A stretch of 64,000 nt of DNA from Acidobacteriota bacterium (lineage in GTDB: Bacteria > Acidobacteriota > UBA6911): the NCBI GenBank assembly GCA_012719455.1, contig JAAYAJ010000065.1, positions 19,366 through 83,365 of the forward strand, given 5' to 3'. Within the stretch, counting starts at the first letter, position 1, and every line of letters begins with the position of its first letter. The notes under the pieces are model-generated. The model searched no databases. It was given only the letters and a program-made list of their open reading frames with translations, and was not told the DNA's origin. The position numbers and the translations under genes were made by a program. This document shows positions 1-7,818 of this stretch, piece by piece.

Positions 1-301
1 GCGCGCTTTCGACCTTCGGCAGGCACACGCCGTGCGGCCGGGCGGCGACAACCGCCTCGAGGTCCCGGCGCCCGGTCGCGGTTTCGGGCGGGTTGATCCT
101 CACCACTACCTCGCGGGACCCGAAATCGATGTCCCCCAGGGCGCGGACGACGTTACCCCTGGCCTCTTCCTTCATGGCGGCGGCGATCCCGTCCTCGAGG
201 TTGAGCAGAAGCAGGTCGGCGGCGGTGGATGCCGACTTTTCGAGCATCTTCCGGCTGTCGCCGGGGACATAGAGCAGGCTGCGGCGCATTTTCGTTTTCA
301 T
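1..301 (-). CDS. HpcH/HpaI aldolase / citrate lyase beta (CitE)-like protein, N-terminal part
   Basis: The reverse strand from an ATG at 301 reads MKTKMRRSLLYVPGDSRKML, then a segment containing LNLEDGIAA, and runs off the left edge after about 100 residues. The RSLLYVPGDS start and the LEDG metal/substrate motif are those of the CitE/HpcH family of TIM-barrel lyases, which cleave or form CoA-thioester or oxo-acid C-C bonds (citramalyl-, malyl- or citryl-CoA type). The first strand usually reads ILDLEDG; here it is LLLNLEDG. The exact substrate cannot be told from this fragment. It is the last visible gene of a minus-strand run (tsaD, unknown, queG, DUF5658 gene). The family call is good; function within the family is open. 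Confidence 0.8.
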   Translation of the reverse strand, partial: MKTKMRRSLLYVPGDSRKMLEKSASTAADLLLLNLEDGIAAAMKEEARGNVVRALGDIDFGSREVVVRINPPETATGRRDLEAVVAARPHGVCLPKVESA

Positions 302-366
302 TCCCGGACTCCTTCCGGGCACATTATCAGGGGGCGCGGGTGAAAGTACAACAGGGAGGAGGAAGG

Positions 367-852
367 TCAGGCCGGACCGCCGGGAGCCGCCGCGAAGAGC
401 AGGTAGACATGGTAACAGGAAAGGAGAAGGTAGGCCCCGAGGCAGAGGCGCGCGGCATAACGGCCCAAAGCCCATTCCTTGTGGATGAGGATCAGAGCCA
501 TCGGGATGACGGTCATGGCCAGTTTCACCGCGAAGAAGGAGGCCATCCCCGCCTCGCTGATCACCGCGTTCATCAGGGGGTTCCACTCCTGGGCCGAACC
601 GCGCACCAGGTGCATCCGGGTGAGCAGGGCGTCGACGAGGGAAAGGACGCAGACGGACAGGGCGATGCCCCAGGTCCTGGAATCGTAGTGATCGACGTAC
701 CCCCCCCGGTCGGTCGCGCGCCGGCCGCCGCTCCTTCTCCTACGGTCTTTCGCCTGCAGCAGCGCCCTGAGCGACGGGGCGGCACGCCGGTCGAGCCCCG
801 ACCGCCGTTCCGGCTTCCTCTTTCCCGTGGCGGGATCGATGAATTCCCTCAC
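367..852 (-). CDS. DUF5658-type small membrane protein
   Basis: Predicted integral membrane protein of 161 residues. The GTG at 852 is chosen as start because a GGGGGAGG Shine-Dalgarno lies just upstream; the ORF track begins much earlier, inside queG. The first 60 or so residues are basic and Arg-rich (RRSGLDRR, KDRRRRSGGRR), followed by about three hydrophobic segments (near ALSVCVLSLVDALLT, FFAVKLAMTVIPMALILI and LCLGAYLLLSCYHVYLLF). The DALLT...WNPLMN stretch resembles the DUF5658 family of uncharacterised bacterial membrane proteins. No enzymatic motif is visible. It lies 68 bp downstream of queG on the same strand and may be co-transcribed. The family assignment is from memory of its pattern; the function is unknown. 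Confidence 0.7.
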   Translation of the reverse strand: MREFIDPATGKRKPERRSGLDRRAAPSLRALLQAKDRRRRSGGRRATDRGGYVDHYDSRTWGIALSVCVLSLVDALLTRMHLVRGSAQEWNPLMNAVISEAGMASFFAVKLAMTVIPMALILIHKEWALGRYAARLCLGAYLLLSCYHVYLLFAAAPGGPA

Positions 853-920
853 CCCCGTACCTCCCCCGGCGGAACAGGCCCGCCCGTCGCCTCCCCTATC
901 GGCAAAAAGCGCGTCCGGGT

Positions 921-2030
921 TCACCCCCGGCCGGCAAGCGCCATCCCGATCTCCCCGGACACCTCCGGGTCCCGCTCGCGGTCCCGGGCCGCCTCCAGCA
1001 GCCGTTGCGCTTCCGCGCACGGGAGCCGTCCCAGGGCCCAGGCGGCGTGCGCTCTTACCAGCGCGCTCCGGTCCTTGAGGGCCGCCCCGAGAGGGGCCGC
1101 GGCGCCGGCGGAGCCCGAATTGCCGAGGGCGACGACGGCGTTGCGCACCAGGCGGTCGCGCCCGATCCTCACGATAGGACTCCGCCCGAAGCGGGCGGCA
1201 AACTCCTCCTCCGTCAGGGCGGCCAGGCCCGGGAGGTCAAAACCCTCTTCCGCCCCGTCCGACCGACCGACGAGGGAGTTCCGGGGGCAGGCTTCCTGGC
1301 AGGCGTCACAGCCGAAGACCCGGTTGCCCAAAAACGGCCTCAACGGGTGCGGGATGGCACCGCGCAGTTCGATCGTGAGATAGGAAAGGCAGCGCCGGGC
1401 ATCGAGCACCCGGGGCGCGACGATGGCCCCGGTCGGGCAGGCGTCGATGCAGCGGGCGCAGTCGCCGCAGCCGTCCGCTTCCGGGGGGTCGGCTTCAAGC
1501 TCGATGTCGACAAGGAGAACGCCGAGGTTGAACCACGACCCTCCCTCCCGGGTGACGAGGAGCGTATGTTTCCCGATCCAGCCCAGGCCCGCGCGCCCTC
1601 CCCAGGGCTTTTCCAGGACCGGCCCGGCGTCCACGCACCCCTTCCCCCGGGCGGAAGGAACTTCCTTCCGGATGAAATCGAGGAGGCGCACGATCCGGTC
1701 CTCGATGACCTTGTGGTAATCCTCCCCGAGGGCGTAGCGGGCGATCCGGCCCCGGAGCGGCCCCCGGTCCGCGTAGCGGGGCGCAGGATAAGCCATCGCC
1801 GCCACGATTACGCTGCGGGCGCCGGGAAGAACGAGGCGCGGGTCTAGCCGCTCCGCCCGGCGGCGCTCGAGGTAGCGCATGCCGCCGTGGAATCCCCGGT
1901 GGAGCCAGGCACGAAAGTGGTCTTCGTGGGGAGCTTCACCCGCGCGCGCGATCCCGGTCCGGAAAAAGCCGAGAGCCCCTGCCTTTGCCCGGATCCGGGC
2001 TGTCAGAGCGGATGGGTTCGATGGAGACAT
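921..2030 (-). CDS. queG: Epoxyqueuosine reductase QueG with C-terminal HEAT-like repeats
   Basis: QueG is a cobalamin- and iron-sulfur-dependent enzyme that reduces epoxyqueuosine to queuosine in the wobble position of tRNAs with a GUN anticodon; it is cytosolic. The 369-residue product has the family layout: an N-terminal B12-binding region with GRIARYALGEDYHKVI, the KHTLLV...GSWFNLGVLL motif, then two 4Fe-4S clusters (CGDCARCIDACPTGAI and CDACQEACPRN) and a C-terminal HEAT-repeat region (RNAVVALGNSG, RAHAAWALGRL), as in the longer QueG proteins. It sits between a small unknown gene and the DUF5658 gene on the minus strand. Its B12 need fits the uptake operon found 3 kb away, though that link is inference. 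Confidence 0.96.
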   Translation of the reverse strand: MSPSNPSALTARIRAKAGALGFFRTGIARAGEAPHEDHFRAWLHRGFHGGMRYLERRRAERLDPRLVLPGARSVIVAAMAYPAPRYADRGPLRGRIARYALGEDYHKVIEDRIVRLLDFIRKEVPSARGKGCVDAGPVLEKPWGGRAGLGWIGKHTLLVTREGGSWFNLGVLLVDIELEADPPEADGCGDCARCIDACPTGAIVAPRVLDARRCLSYLTIELRGAIPHPLRPFLGNRVFGCDACQEACPRNSLVGRSDGAEEGFDLPGLAALTEEEFAARFGRSPIVRIGRDRLVRNAVVALGNSGSAGAAAPLGAALKDRSALVRAHAAWALGRLPCAEAQRLLEAARDRERDPEVSGEIGMALAGRG

Positions 2031-2053
2031 GGTCCCCCCGCCGGATCGGCCGG

Positions 2054-2365
2054 CTACTCCGCTTCCAGTTCGACCTCGATCCGGATCGCCCCCTCCGGGT
2101 CGGTCATTTTCAGGTGGCGGATCATCCCGCGCAGGGTGTCGAGAATGATGACGCGCGAAAAACCCTGGCTCATTTCTTTCAGCGGGACTTCCGTCCGGTT
2201 GACCTCGATCCGGACCGACTCCCCCTCAAGTTCGTACGTGAAGGTCCGCACCGGCAGCGGCGTTTTAAGCGCGGAAATGATGGCGTGGCAGACATTGGCC
2301 ACGAACTTGCCGATGAAGGGGGTCAGGGGCGCCTCGATTCCATTGCTCGTCATCCTGATTTTCAT
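2054..2365 (-). CDS. Small conserved-looking protein of unknown function
   Basis: A 103-residue soluble protein, MKIRMTSNGIEAPLTPFIG..., with an acidic end (IRIEVELEAE). I do not recognise the family. The start is uncertain: the ATG at 2365 is used, but a GTG six codons upstream (2383) is in frame and neither has a clear Shine-Dalgarno. It has no signal peptide, membrane segment or cysteine motif except a single Cys. It is likely real because it fills the gap between tsaD and queG on the same strand, with short spacings (101 and 23 bp), and has mixed alpha/beta-type composition rather than the Arg/Pro/Gly bias of shadow ORFs. Confidence 0.7.
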   Translation of the reverse strand: MKIRMTSNGIEAPLTPFIGKFVANVCHAIISALKTPLPVRTFTYELEGESVRIEVNRTEVPLKEMSQGFSRVIILDTLRGMIRHLKMTDPEGAIRIEVELEAE

Positions 2366-2466
2366 AAGGGGAGAGTGTACCACAGGAGCCGGCGCTTCCT
2401 GTCGCCATGGCCGGGTTTTTTAGCCTGGAATCACGATCGACGGCAGGGGTGCGGCCTTCCGGGCGT

Positions 2467-3498
2467 TCAGCCGCCCAGGGGCAGGCTGGCCGAGGCGTTG
2501 AGTGCAAGGTCGAGGGCCGGGGAGCGGCCGAAGCGCGGGGTCGCCGCGGCCGCGATCATGGCGGCATTGTCGGTGGTATAGGCCGGGCTGGGGATGTAGA
2601 CACGGACAGGCCGCTCGCGGGACTCGAACGTCTTCCGGAACGACTCCCGCAGGAGGCTGTTGCAGGCCACCCCCCCCACCAGCAGGAGCGAGCGGGGCAT
2701 GAGCCGGGCCTCCGCCTTTTTCACCTGGCCGATCAGGGTATCAACGATGGCCCGCTGGTAGCTCGCGACCAGGTCGAGGACCACCCGGGGCGCCGGGGCT
2801 CCCGGCCGAACCGGCCGGATGCCCGCCTCCGCGATGTGGCGCAGCGCCGCCGTCTTGAATCCGCTGAAGCTGAAATCGAGCCGCCCGTCGCTGATCTTGG
2901 GGATGGAAAAGGGGAAGCGCCGGGGATCCCCGTCCCGTGCCAGGCGGTCGATGACGGGTCCGCCCGGGTACCCCAGGCCGAGGAACTTGGCGATCTTGTC
3001 GAGCGCTTCTCCGGCGGCGTCGTCGCGCGTACGCCCGATGATCTCGTATTCCCCCGGCCGCGGGGCATGGATCATCGAGGTGTGCCCGCCCGACACCGTG
3101 AGCGCAAGCAGCGGGTACTCGATCCCCGGGTTCTCGATGAAGGCCGAGAAGATGTGCCCCTCGACATGGTGGACGGGGACAAGGGGTTTGCCGCTCGCCC
3201 AAGCCATCGCCTTGGCGTAGGACACGCCGACCAGGAGCGATCCGATCAGGCCGGGGCCCTGGGTGACCGCGATCCCGTCGACCTCCCCAAGGGTGCACCC
3301 CCCCTCGCGCAAGGCCTGGCGCACCACGTAACCGATGTTGCGCAGGTGCTCCCGGCTGGCCAGTTCGGGGACCACCCCGCCGAAGGCGCGATGGGTCGCA
3401 ACCTGCGATGCGACCACGTTGGAGAGCACCTCGCGCCCGTCGCGCACCAGGGCGGCGGCGGTCTCGTCGCAGGAGGATTCGATTCCCAGTACCAGCAT
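2467..3498 (-). CDS. tsaD: tRNA N6-adenosine threonylcarbamoyltransferase TsaD
   Basis: TsaD transfers the threonylcarbamoyl group from threonylcarbamoyl-AMP to A37 of tRNAs that read ANN codons, working with TsaB and TsaE in the cytosol. The 343-residue product begins MLVLGIESSCDETAAALV, the family signature, and has the metal-binding histidines in VPVHHVEGHIFSAF, the ASKH nucleotide-binding loop LTVSGGHTS, and SLLLVGGVACNSLLR near the end. Length is normal for the family. It is the first gene of the minus-strand run and diverges from mtnA over 155 bp. Partner genes tsaB and tsaE are not in the window. Confidence 0.98.
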   Translation of the reverse strand: MLVLGIESSCDETAAALVRDGREVLSNVVASQVATHRAFGGVVPELASREHLRNIGYVVRQALREGGCTLGEVDGIAVTQGPGLIGSLLVGVSYAKAMAWASGKPLVPVHHVEGHIFSAFIENPGIEYPLLALTVSGGHTSMIHAPRPGEYEIIGRTRDDAAGEALDKIAKFLGLGYPGGPVIDRLARDGDPRRFPFSIPKISDGRLDFSFSGFKTAALRHIAEAGIRPVRPGAPAPRVVLDLVASYQRAIVDTLIGQVKKAEARLMPRSLLLVGGVACNSLLRESFRKTFESRERPVRVYIPSPAYTTDNAAMIAAAATPRFGRSPALDLALNASASLPLGG

Positions 3499-3535
3499 AA
3501 ACCCCTTTCTCCGGCGCCCAGGCCGGACCGCCGGG

Positions 3536-3541
3536 ATTATA
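3536..3541 (-). promoter_or_regulatory. Candidate -10 element for tsaD
   Basis: On the minus strand a perfect TATAAT lies about 37 bp upstream of the tsaD ATG. A possible TTGTCC -35 is 19 bp further upstream, longer than ideal, so only the -10 is marked. A transcript would start near 3529, leaving a 30-nt leader. Confidence 0.45.
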
Positions 3542-3596
3542 TCATCGCCGCAAAGCCCCCGGACAAAAGGGAATCGAAAGCGGCGCCCCTATATTC

Positions 3597-3624
3597 TTGT
3601 AATCCCGGCCGCCTGCGCTAGACT
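3597..3624 (+). promoter_or_regulatory. Candidate sigma70-type promoter for mtnA
   Basis: TTGTAA (3597-3602) and TAGACT (3619-3624) are spaced by 16 bp, about 30 bp before the mtnA start. The leader holds an AAGGGGGG Shine-Dalgarno. Both boxes match the consensus only in part. Confidence 0.4.
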
Positions 3625-3653
3625 TCTTCTTTTCAAGGGGGGCCGAAATCACG

Positions 3654-4706
<1,053 letters not shown>

Positions 4707-4711
4707 TTCTT

Positions 4712-4740
4712 TTGACAAACCGGGAGGGTTGGGTAACAAT
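4712..4740 (+). promoter_or_regulatory. Candidate promoter of the B12 uptake operon
   Basis: A perfect TTGACA (4712-4717) is followed after 17 bp by AACAAT (4735-4740), just after the mtnA stop and 20 bp before the riboswitch begins. The placement is right for the start of the riboswitch transcript. Confidence 0.6.
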
Positions 4741-4760
4741 TCGCCTTTATCATACGTTCT

Positions 4761-4963
4761 CTGAAATGTGACAGGGGTGCCCCGCACGAGGGTAAAAGGG
4801 AAGTGGGTGAGAGTCCCACGTGGTCCCGCCACTGTGATCGGAAAGCCGGCATCTGCGGCCAAGCAGATCCATAGCGCCCGCCACTCGTTGACGTCAAACG
4901 GGGAAGGCGAGATGCCCGGCGTCGACCCGAAAGCCAGGAAACCTGCCCCGTCACCTGTTTCAG
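4761..4963 (+). promoter_or_regulatory. Cobalamin (B12) riboswitch
   Basis: The leader shows the conserved cobalamin-riboswitch blocks in order: GGGTGCC-like segment near 4775, AAAAGGGAA near 4795, GTGAGAGTCCCAC, the B12-box GCCACTGTGATC near 4828, and GAAAGCCAGGAAACCTGCC near 4929-4947. Outer bases pair as a P1 stem: CTGAAA...ACAGG at 4761-4775 with CCTGTTTCAG at 4954-4963. A peripheral arm of roughly 90 nt separates the B12 box from the last block. About 28 nt follow before the btuF ATG, with a small CTCTT/AAGAG hairpin and no U-tract, so control at translation rather than termination is more likely (inference). When B12 binds, btuF and the genes behind it should be turned down. Confidence 0.96.
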
Positions 4964-4991
4964 CCCGCTCTTCGCGAGAAAGAGACCTGAA

Positions 4992-5966
4992 ATGTCCCGG
5001 AATTCCGATCCGTGTCATTCCCCGTTGCCGGTGCGCGCGTGCATCGTCGCGGCCCTTCTGGTCCTGCTCGCCTTCGCCGCAGGCTGCGCCCCCCGCCCCG
5101 CTGACGGGCCGGGAGAAGAGGGCGTGGGGATGACGACGGAACCGGGCATGGAACGGGTGGAGGTCACCGATGGGACCGGGCGGCGCGTCAGCCTCCCCCG
5201 GCGCCCACGGCGCATCATCTCGCTCGCGCCCAACGTCACCGAGACCCTCTTCATGCTCGGGGCCCAGGACCGCCTGATCGGGGTGACCACCCTGTGCACC
5301 TGGCCGGAAGCGGCACGCGCGCTCCCCAAGATCGGCGACCTCCTTAATCCCAACAACGAGGTGATCCTGGCCGCCCGGCCGGACCTCGTCATCGGTTCGA
5401 CAGCCGGGAACGACCGGGGGGCCATAACGAAGCTCATCGGCCTGGGGCTCCCGGTCTATGTCGACGCCCCCCGTTCGGTGGAGGACATCTTCCGCTCCGT
5501 GGAGGAGATCGGCCGCATCACCGATTGCGCCGGGGAGGGGGGCCTTCTGGCGGCGCGGATGAGAGAGCGGCTGGACAACGTCCGGCGCCGGATCGAGGGA
5601 CTCCCCCCGGTGCGCGCCTTTTTCATCACCTGGTTCAATCCGCTCCTGGCCCCGGGCAAAAACACCTTTGAAAACGACGTCCTGGCGCTGGCCGGCGTGG
5701 CTTCGATCTCCGCGGACATCCCGCAGTACTATCCGCGCTACAGCCTGGAACAGGTCCTGGTAAGCGACCCTGACGCCATCCTCACCATCGAACACGACGG
5801 GGACCCGCTGCCGCGCTTCGGCCGCACCCCCGGCTGGAAGGAGCTGCGCGCCGTCCGGGAGGGACGGGTCTATTACCTGAGCGAGTACCTGCAGCACCCC
5901 TCGCCTCTGTTCGTGGACGGCGTGGAGGACCTGGCGCGGCAGCTCTACCCGGAGAGGTTCCGATGA
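4992..5966 (+). CDS. btuF: Periplasmic cobalamin-binding lipoprotein BtuF-like
   Basis: Substrate-binding protein of a class II (FecCD/BtuCD-type) ABC importer. The 324-residue product has a lipoprotein signal peptide with lipobox FAAGC (Cys32), then the Peripla_BP_2 fold: PRRIISLAPNVTETLFMLGA, a middle region with LNPNNEVILAARPDLVIGS, and a C-terminal VYYLSEYLQHPSPLFVDG. The first gene after the cobalamin riboswitch, it overlaps btuC by 4 bp, so B12 or another corrinoid is the likely ligand. A hemin or siderophore ligand would be possible for the fold alone; the riboswitch argues against it. Confidence 0.92.
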   Translation: MSRNSDPCHSPLPVRACIVAALLVLLAFAAGCAPRPADGPGEEGVGMTTEPGMERVEVTDGTGRRVSLPRRPRRIISLAPNVTETLFMLGAQDRLIGVTTLCTWPEAARALPKIGDLLNPNNEVILAARPDLVIGSTAGNDRGAITKLIGLGLPVYVDAPRSVEDIFRSVEEIGRITDCAGEGGLLAARMRERLDNVRRRIEGLPPVRAFFITWFNPLLAPGKNTFENDVLALAGVASISADIPQYYPRYSLEQVLVSDPDAILTIEHDGDPLPRFGRTPGWKELRAVREGRVYYLSEYLQHPSPLFVDGVEDLARQLYPERFR

Positions 5967-7012
5967 ACCGTCTATCAGGCGCCAGGATCGCGATGGTCAG
6001 CCTTGTCCTCGCCGGGGTCTGGGCCCTGGCGGTGATCCTGTCGCTCAACATCGGCAGCGTCCCGATCCCGGTCCGGACTTCGCTCGGCCTCCTGGCCGAC
6101 CGACTGGCGGGAGTTTCGAGCGGGGACCCCCTCGAGGCGGTCCTCTTCTCCGTCCGGCTCCCCCGGGTGCTTTTGGGATCGCTGGTGGGGGCCGCCCTGG
6201 CGGCGGCGGGGACCGCGTTCCAGTCGCTGCTGCGCAATCCCCTGGCCGACCCCTATGTCTTGGGGGTGTCCACGGGCGCCTCCCTGGGCACCATCATCTA
6301 CTCCATCGTCATCGCCGGAACCGGGTTCGCAACCATGGGCGGGGGCCTTGCCTTCGGCCGGCCGCTGGCCGCCTTTTTGGGGGCCGCTTTCACAGTCGGC
6401 GCAGTCTACCTGACCGCCAGCGGCGGCCGGAAGGCGGCCGACAACTCCCAGCGGCTGCTCCTGGCTGGCATAGTCCTGGCCTCCTTTCTCTCCTCCATCA
6501 ACGTGTTCCTGCTGACGAGCATCAACCAGGCGGACCTGCGCGGGATCTTCTACTGGCTCATCGGCGATCTCAGCCGGCAGGTGGACGCCTCCATCTACCC
6601 CGTGACGGCGCTGGTATTCGCGGGGGTCGGCATCCTCTACATCTTCTCCCACAGCCTGAACCTGATCGCCACGGGGGAGGAGGACGCCCTGATTCTGGGG
6701 GTGGAGGTGAAGCGGGTCAAGACCGCCGTCTACATCATCGCCTCCCTGATCACCGGGGCCGTGGTCTCCATCAGCGGCCCGATCGCCTACATCGGCCTCA
6801 TCTGCCCCCACATGGGGCGCATGCTCTTCGGCAGCGACAACCGCATCCTGATCCCCACCGTCTTCCTCTTCGGCGCGATCTTCACCCTGCTGGCCGACAC
6901 CCTGGCCCGGACCATCCTCTCCCCGGCCGAACTCCCGGTGGGGATCGTCACCGCGCTGTGCGGAGCCCCGCTCTTCATCTATCTCCTGCATCGCAAGGGG
7001 AGGGACAAATGA
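5963..7012 (+). CDS. btuC: Cobalamin ABC transporter permease BtuC (FecCD family)
   Basis: Inner-membrane permease of 349 residues with about ten hydrophobic segments. FecCD-family landmarks are RLPRVLLGSLVGAALAAAGTAFQSLLRNPLADPYVLGVSTGASLG in the first half (quoted in part: RNPLADPYVLGVSTGA) and SGPIAYIGLICPHMGR in the loop that contacts the ATPase. The ATG overlaps the btuF stop, and the stop overlaps the btuD start, so the three are translated from one riboswitch-controlled transcript. It carries B12 from BtuF across the inner membrane. Confidence 0.94.
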   Translation: MNRLSGARIAMVSLVLAGVWALAVILSLNIGSVPIPVRTSLGLLADRLAGVSSGDPLEAVLFSVRLPRVLLGSLVGAALAAAGTAFQSLLRNPLADPYVLGVSTGASLGTIIYSIVIAGTGFATMGGGLAFGRPLAAFLGAAFTVGAVYLTASGGRKAADNSQRLLLAGIVLASFLSSINVFLLTSINQADLRGIFYWLIGDLSRQVDASIYPVTALVFAGVGILYIFSHSLNLIATGEEDALILGVEVKRVKTAVYIIASLITGAVVSISGPIAYIGLICPHMGRMLFGSDNRILIPTVFLFGAIFTLLADTLARTILSPAELPVGIVTALCGAPLFIYLLHRKGRDK

Positions 7013-7818
7013 GCGGAGACTTCATCCTGGAGGCGCGCAACCTCGACTTCGATTACCGCAAGCCGATCGTGCGCGACATCTCCTTCGGCCTGCGCCCCGG
7101 GACCTTCACGGGCATCGTCGGGCCCAACGGCTGCGGCAAGACCACCGTCCTGCGGCTGCTCGACGGGATCATCCGGCCGCTCGCGGGGGAAGTGCTCGTC
7201 GACGGGGGACGCCCACTGTCGCGGATGAGGCGCAGGGAGATCGCGCGCCTCATCGCCATGGTCCCCCAGAACGGCGGGCTCGACCCGTACCAGACGGTGC
7301 TGCAGTTCGCCATGCTGGGGCGGGCGCCGTACCTGTCGCGGTTCGGATTCGAAAACCAAAAGGACGAGGCCGTCACCCTGGAGGCGCTGGAGATGACGCA
7401 GATGACGCGCTACCTCCACGCGCGCGTCACGGAGATCTCGGGAGGGGAAAAGCAGCGGCTGCTGCTCGCGCGCGCGCTGGCGCAGCGGACACCGATCCTG
7501 CTCCTGGACGAGGTCACGGCGAACCTGGACATCAACTACCAGGTCGAACTGATGCGCCTCGTACGACGCATCACCCGCGAGCAGAACCTCGCCACCCTGG
7601 TGGTGTCGCACGAAATCAACATACTGGGCGCCTTCTGCGACCGCATCATCCTGATGTCCGGCGGGAGGATCCGCTTCCAGGGGAGCGTCGGCGAAACGCT
7701 GACGCGGGAACATCTAAAACAAATCTTCGGCCTGGACTTTTCGATCCGCCGCCTGCCGGGCGCCGGGGTCGAGGTCCTCCCCGTCATTCACGAGGAAACA
7801 TCCCATGTATCGGAATAG
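7009..7818 (+). CDS. btuD: Cobalamin ABC transporter ATP-binding protein BtuD
   Basis: ATPase of the BtuCDF importer, 269 residues. The ATG at 7009 overlaps the btuC stop (ATGA) and is preferred to the earlier start in the ORF track, which lies inside btuC. Visible motifs are Walker A GPNGCGKTT, Q-loop VPQNGG, ABC signature ISGGEKQR, Walker B ILLLDEVTANLD and the switch histidine VVSHE. It ends 14 bp inside the following receptor gene. Confidence 0.95.
   Translation: MSGDFILEARNLDFDYRKPIVRDISFGLRPGTFTGIVGPNGCGKTTVLRLLDGIIRPLAGEVLVDGGRPLSRMRRREIARLIAMVPQNGGLDPYQTVLQFAMLGRAPYLSRFGFENQKDEAVTLEALEMTQMTRYLHARVTEISGGEKQRLLLARALAQRTPILLLDEVTANLDINYQVELMRLVRRITREQNLATLVVSHEINILGAFCDRIILMSGGRIRFQGSVGETLTREHLKQIFGLDFSIRRLPGAGVEVLPVIHEETSHVSE

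Noticed and set aside
4768-5133. 121-codon ORF over the cobalamin riboswitch.
   Set aside because: It covers the conserved RNA elements and runs out of frame into btuF.
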